Source of the DNA: Akkermansiaceae bacterium
GTDB lineage: Bacteria > Verrucomicrobiota > Verrucomicrobiia > Verrucomicrobiales > Akkermansiaceae
Assembly: GCA_015062045.1 (NCBI GenBank)
Contig: SUVJ01000013.1
Span: 1-43,331 of the forward strand
DNA length: 43,331 nt
Reading direction: 5' to 3'
Shown: piece by piece, positions 40,490-43,331 of the stretch
Layout of the letters: each line of letters starts with the position of its first letter
Numbering within the stretch: the first letter of the stretch is position 1
Made by a program: the position numbers and the translations under genes
The notes under the pieces: generated by a model
The model's input: only the letters and a program-made list of their open reading frames with translations
Told to the model about the DNA's origin: nothing
Databases searched by the model: none

Positions 40490-41026
40490 TTAAGCCTGAT
40501 GCAGAATCGCAATCAATTTATCTGCGTGAACAGAAGCTTTTTGCTTAATTTCCGACATCATTTGGGGGTCCTCCCGCATTTGGTAAGATACCCCACCAGT
40601 GGTAATGCTGCCGCCATACTCCATACCGGTAAATTGACAAGCGGCACGCACAAAGCCGAAAAACTCATCAAAGTTCATCACCTCTGTCGGTGCCCCCGTA
40701 GTATAGGAAAGAATAAGTTTTTTCCCGTGCAACTTATCCCCCGCAGAACCATGAGAAAAACCGTGCAAGAAGGTTTGCTCCATCCACCGGTGCATAATAG
40801 AGGGGAAAGAGAACCAGAATACAGGGAACTGTAACACAACTACATCCGCCCATAACAATTTAGCTTGCTCGGCAGCTGTATCAATCTTAAAATCCGGGTA
40901 GAGTCGGTCCAAATAATCTATTTGACACTCCGGCAATTGCTCTGCCAATATCTCTAAAATGGTACGGTTGGCAACGGAGTCCGTTACGGTATCGGTATGC
41001 CCGGAGACGATAAGGATGTTTTTCAT
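40490..41026 (-). CDS. NAD(P)H oxidoreductase, flavodoxin-like fold (MdaB/YwrO/KefF type)
   Basis: Two-electron reductase of quinones or similar, using FMN or FAD. 'ILIVSGHTDTVTDSVANRTI' is the phosphate-binding loop region (4-23). 'LQFPVFWFSFPSIMHRWMEQ' (about 85-104) and 'LSYTTGAPTEVM' (about 128-139) are typical of the NQO family. 178 aa fits. These enzymes protect against quinone or electrophile stress. No adjacent regulator, though the nearest palindrome lies just downstream of its stop. Confidence 0.88.
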   Translation of the reverse strand: MKNILIVSGHTDTVTDSVANRTILEILAEQLPECQIDYLDRLYPDFKIDTAAEQAKLLWADVVVLQFPVFWFSFPSIMHRWMEQTFLHGFSHGSAGDKLHGKKLILSYTTGAPTEVMNFDEFFGFVRAACQFTGMEYGGSITTGGVSYQMREDPQMMSEIKQKASVHADKLIAILHQA

Positions 41027-41101
41027 AAAATCAGCAAAGGTTACTACGTCATAGTATGGCTTAAACGAACCAACAAATCAAGTTTTTATTTGTATATGTT
41101 A

Positions 41102-42613
41102 TCACAAAACAAATCGACGTTTAAGAATTAAAACCTTAAAGGTATTAAACTCTTTATTACACTCCACCTCGTAACCGAGGTTTTCAAAAAAGGATTCGGC
41201 AGCCCCATACAGTTGAGGCGTAAGGGTCTTTTTTTCATGTAAAATCAAACAAACGGCAGAATAACGGTTACACAAATGCTCCACCATGCGCACCAACGTA
41301 TCTTGGGGTACATTCATAACCCCACAGACACAGTTGGGTTGCATCACAAAATAGCCTTCCGCAAACCCGACACCATAGTAATGGAACAAGTAGAAATCCC
41401 CCTGAGCCAGCACAGGCATGCGCCCGTTTAACAGGCCTTCGTGCCGTAAATGATGAATCATGCCCTTATAATCATCTTTGCGGTAGGGCTCATCCCAACG
41501 TAAGCGGGCAGAAGACGTCAGCAGCAGCAATACACTGACACTCATCAATATGAGATTCAACACACGCTTGCCGTGGGTACAAGAGGCTTGCAACAAAACT
41601 GCTAACAGCAAGAAAAAGGCAGGGAAAAGGAAAATAACATGACGCTCCCAAAAATTGAAGTCTTTTGCTACTGCACCGGCAAAAAACAGGAGGGCAACAA
41701 CGCCTGTGGCCAAAATGGCAGGTTTCTTCAAAACAGGCAAGAAACGGCGTATGTTCAGGCTCAGCAACAATAATAAAGTAATAAAATGAGCTGCTACCAG
41801 CCCCATCATTACAGGAGAAAAAGCTTGCATGCCCAAAGCTTTCATCTCATTACGCGGGGCACCCAAGCCTGCAAAGCCGGCAAAGCAATACCCCACAGTC
41901 CCTATATTAAACAAGCCGGGGGGCTCCATGCCTAATGCGCTGCCATCCGGCATATGGGTAAGATACATCCATGCAATATAGCCAAAAGCCGGCAAGTAGG
42001 GCACGGCCACGGCGGCATCCTTCCACAATATGCCTATTTGCTTGCATTTCCACAAACGATAAGCCAAGGCATACAGATACAAGAAACCAACAAAGCCGAA
42101 GGTAAAGTGCATGGCAAACCCCAGCAAGAGCCATGCAAAAGTGGCAGCCGTATTCCAAGCACTGTTTACACAACGAGCAAAAAAGCAGTGGTAGGTCACA
42201 GCACACGCACACCCCAACAGCGCAATGTAGGGGCCGGCATCATTCATGTAATACACTGTTAACGGATGCGCCACAAACACTAAAACCCACCAAACGGATA
42301 AGTTTAAACGCCGCAGCATCATCCCCATGTAAGCAGCAGCAACCAGTAAAAACGGTAAATTCATGGCACGGTACGCAACCTCTGTTGTACCAATAAGTTG
42401 CCCCCAGGCATACATATAATGCACCAAGCCTACATGCATGGACTGAAAACTACTTTCAAAATAGCCATCCTCTACCTTAATGTTGCTGTAACCAATGCGT
42501 AAGCCCTCATCCATCCATAAACTATGGGAGCTGATGCTGACCCACCCTACAACAAGCACGGCAAAAAACAATACCGCATACTGCCACCACGATAAATTGA
42601 CAGCGTTTTTCAT
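41102..42613 (-). CDS. polytopic membrane protein, GT-C/PMT-like glycosyltransferase (GT39/ArnT type)
   Basis: About 10-12 hydrophobic segments fill residues 10-365. The first periplasmic loop has the acidic pair D35-E36 in 'SLWMDEGLRIGY', as in GT-C enzymes that use polyprenyl-phosphate sugars. A soluble C-terminal domain of about 130 residues follows. Likely role: adding a lipid-linked sugar to a protein or glycolipid on the periplasmic side; substrate unknown. The gene starts 3 nt after crcB and is probably cotranscribed with it. Confidence 0.75.
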   Translation of the reverse strand: MKNAVNLSWWQYAVLFFAVLVVGWVSISSHSLWMDEGLRIGYSNIKVEDGYFESSFQSMHVGLVHYMYAWGQLIGTTEVAYRAMNLPFLLVAAAYMGMMLRRLNLSVWWVLVFVAHPLTVYYMNDAGPYIALLGCACAVTYHCFFARCVNSAWNTAATFAWLLLGFAMHFTFGFVGFLYLYALAYRLWKCKQIGILWKDAAVAVPYLPAFGYIAWMYLTHMPDGSALGMEPPGLFNIGTVGYCFAGFAGLGAPRNEMKALGMQAFSPVMMGLVAAHFITLLLLLSLNIRRFLPVLKKPAILATGVVALLFFAGAVAKDFNFWERHVIFLFPAFFLLLAVLLQASCTHGKRVLNLILMSVSVLLLLTSSARLRWDEPYRKDDYKGMIHHLRHEGLLNGRMPVLAQGDFYLFHYYGVGFAEGYFVMQPNCVCGVMNVPQDTLVRMVEHLCNRYSAVCLILHEKKTLTPQLYGAAESFFENLGYEVECNKEFNTFKVLILKRRFVL

Positions 42614-42616
42614 CTC

Positions 42617-43021
42617 TTACATCTTAATTAAAGCCTGAGCCAATAAATACCCCAATATAAAGAACAGAACACCACCCAGCATGGTGGCTGCCATATACCC
42701 CCCGGCTACCAGATACGCCCCGGCTTTCAACAGCTCTGTGTTTTCCCAGGCAAAGGCGGCCAAGGTGGAATACCCACCGCACAAACCGGCCGTCAACCCG
42801 GCTCGTATGCTCGGCGATTTTATCAATTCATGATGAATCAAGCCGCAAAATATCCCCATCACCAAGCACCCCATAAAATTAATTACTAAGGTGTGCCACG
42901 GTATATGCGGCGGTGCTACTTCAAAACGACTACTGATAAATACGCCGGTCAAATAACGCAACGTGCCCCCGGCAAAACATCCGCAGCCGATGCACAATAA
43001 TGTCTTGAGAGATATTGCCAT
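42617..43021 (-). CDS. crcB: fluoride ion channel CrcB/FluC
   Basis: A small four-helix membrane channel that exports fluoride as a dual-topology dimer. 'GCFAGGTLRYLTG' carries the conserved Arg22. 'VINFMGCLVMG' holds Asn48. 'GLCGGYSTLAAFAWE' (79-93) is the third-helix Phe-box region. The first Phe of the usual T-T-F-S-T-F is Leu87 here; the second, Phe90, is kept. 134 aa is normal. A longer frame would start inside or upstream of the -10 box. With a leader of about 6 nt there is no room for a fluoride riboswitch. Confidence 0.9.
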   Translation of the reverse strand: MAISLKTLLCIGCGCFAGGTLRYLTGVFISSRFEVAPPHIPWHTLVINFMGCLVMGIFCGLIHHELIKSPSIRAGLTAGLCGGYSTLAAFAWENTELLKAGAYLVAGGYMAATMLGGVLFFILGYLLAQALIKM

Positions 43022-43034
43022 ATGCGCTCGGCGC

Positions 43035-43063
43035 ATTCTACCCGATTCCCCCCTGCTTTGCAA
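43035..43063 (-). promoter_or_regulatory. promoter of crcB
   Basis: TTGCAA (43058-43063), 17-nt spacer, TAGAAT (43035-43040), 13 nt to the ATG at 43021. Confidence 0.65.
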
Positions 43064-43134
43064 GCTTTTTTACCAAAAGCGTGTAAAACGGAATACAAAT
43101 TATACGTTTTCCATAGATTTTATAGGATTTATGC

Positions 43135-43162
43135 TTGCCAAAGCGCAAAACTTTTTTATAAT
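43135..43162 (+). promoter_or_regulatory. promoter of the right-edge micro-ORF
   Basis: TTGCCA (43135-43140), 16-nt spacer, perfect TATAAT (43157-43162). Same -35 and spacing as the cobalamin operon promoter. The ATG at 43189 gives a leader of about 20 nt. Confidence 0.7.
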
Positions 43163-43188
43163 AAGAGCAAGCAGCCCCCGAGCACACC

Positions 43189-43329
43189 ATGACCACCTAT
43201 TTCATATTAGACCGGAACAGCAACACGTGGAGTGACAGTCACTACCCGTTGAGCAGCATTTTAGCTACCCCCGGCATCACGGAGGAGCACATACTGGCCA
43301 ACGCCCGCACACAGCAACGCTCACCGTAG
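43189..43329 (+). CDS. small protein, 46 aa
   Basis: The peptide begins 'MTTYFILDRNSNTWSDSHYP' and ends 'NARTQQRSP'. It has no membrane segment. The N-terminal Tyr-Phe-Ile-Leu strand followed by Trp recalls the start of a GYF_2-type domain, but the protein is too short to assign. It is supported mainly by the strong promoter 27 nt upstream and the start context. It ends 2 nt before the window edge, so a frameshift or a longer gene beyond the edge cannot be excluded. Confidence 0.5.
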   Translation: MTTYFILDRNSNTWSDSHYPLSSILATPGITEEHILANARTQQRSP

Positions 43330-43331
43330 CG

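Noticed and set aside
40490..41026. Flavodoxin-fold protein as the KefF partner of the CPA2 antiporter
   Set aside because: The two genes are 9 kb apart on opposite strands, and the antiporter looks like YbaL as much as KefB/KefC; no specific support.
42617..43063. Longer CrcB (148 aa) and a fluoride riboswitch upstream
   Set aside because: The longer start lies within the promoter, and the predicted leader is about 6 nt, too short for any riboswitch.

Overview
The window looks like a core chromosomal stretch of a Gram-negative, host-associated bacterium. The evidence is TonB/outer-membrane machinery, several lipoproteins and secreted proteins, a cobalamin-controlled receptor, and glutamate decarboxylase. 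The style (a GH13_8-type branching enzyme, a complete atpBEFHAGDC operon with a short delta subunit, almost no Shine-Dalgarno sites, many tight convergent gene ends) suggests Verrucomicrobiota, possibly Akkermansia-related. That placement is inference from style and was not tested against a database. No phage, CRISPR array, rRNA or recognised defence operon is visible.

Layout. 1-577: truncated NYN-like gene, an unassigned stretch with two hairpins, and tRNA-Arg(CCT). 636-4043 (minus): membrane coiled-coil protein, metF, TPR protein, unknown protein. 4172-8924 (plus): pgsA, then lipoprotein, M23 peptidase and a large TPR protein. 8938-13025 (minus): lipA, glgB, exo/endonuclease-phosphatase family protein. 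13099-15141 (minus): ankyrin protein, then an AT-rich island with an orphan exported protein. 15183-19853 (plus): promoter, cobalamin riboswitch, TonB-dependent receptor, family-5 solute-binding protein, TonB. 19854-20381: a transposase-less inverted-repeat element with a 7-bp target duplication. 20429-27102: ATP synthase operon with promoter and terminator. 27159-31875: ankyrin protein with a frame-shifted tail, gadB, CPA2 antiporter. 31885-36411: exported protein, alpha/beta hydrolase, lipoprotein, MarR regulator, YbjN-like protein, fabI. 36435-43331: ffh, secreted double-DTG protease-like protein, metallo-beta-lactamase-fold protein, unknown protein with a palindromic operator, quinone reductase-like flavoprotein, crcB/fluC with a GT-C glycosyltransferase-like protein, and a micro-ORF.

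The most distinctive signals are four. (1) At least fourteen sigma70-like promoters have -10 boxes ending only 6-14 nt before a start codon, implying leaderless or near-leaderless mRNAs; this also corrects several starts. (2) A 528-bp MITE-like element is inserted exactly at the tonB stop codon, which the target duplication preserves. (3) A B12-riboswitch operon couples a corrinoid-type receptor and a dedicated TonB to a family-5 solute-binding protein rather than BtuF. (4) An AT-rich island carries an orphan exported protein and is expressed divergently from that operon.

All function calls come from reading motifs and remembered family features. No search was run.
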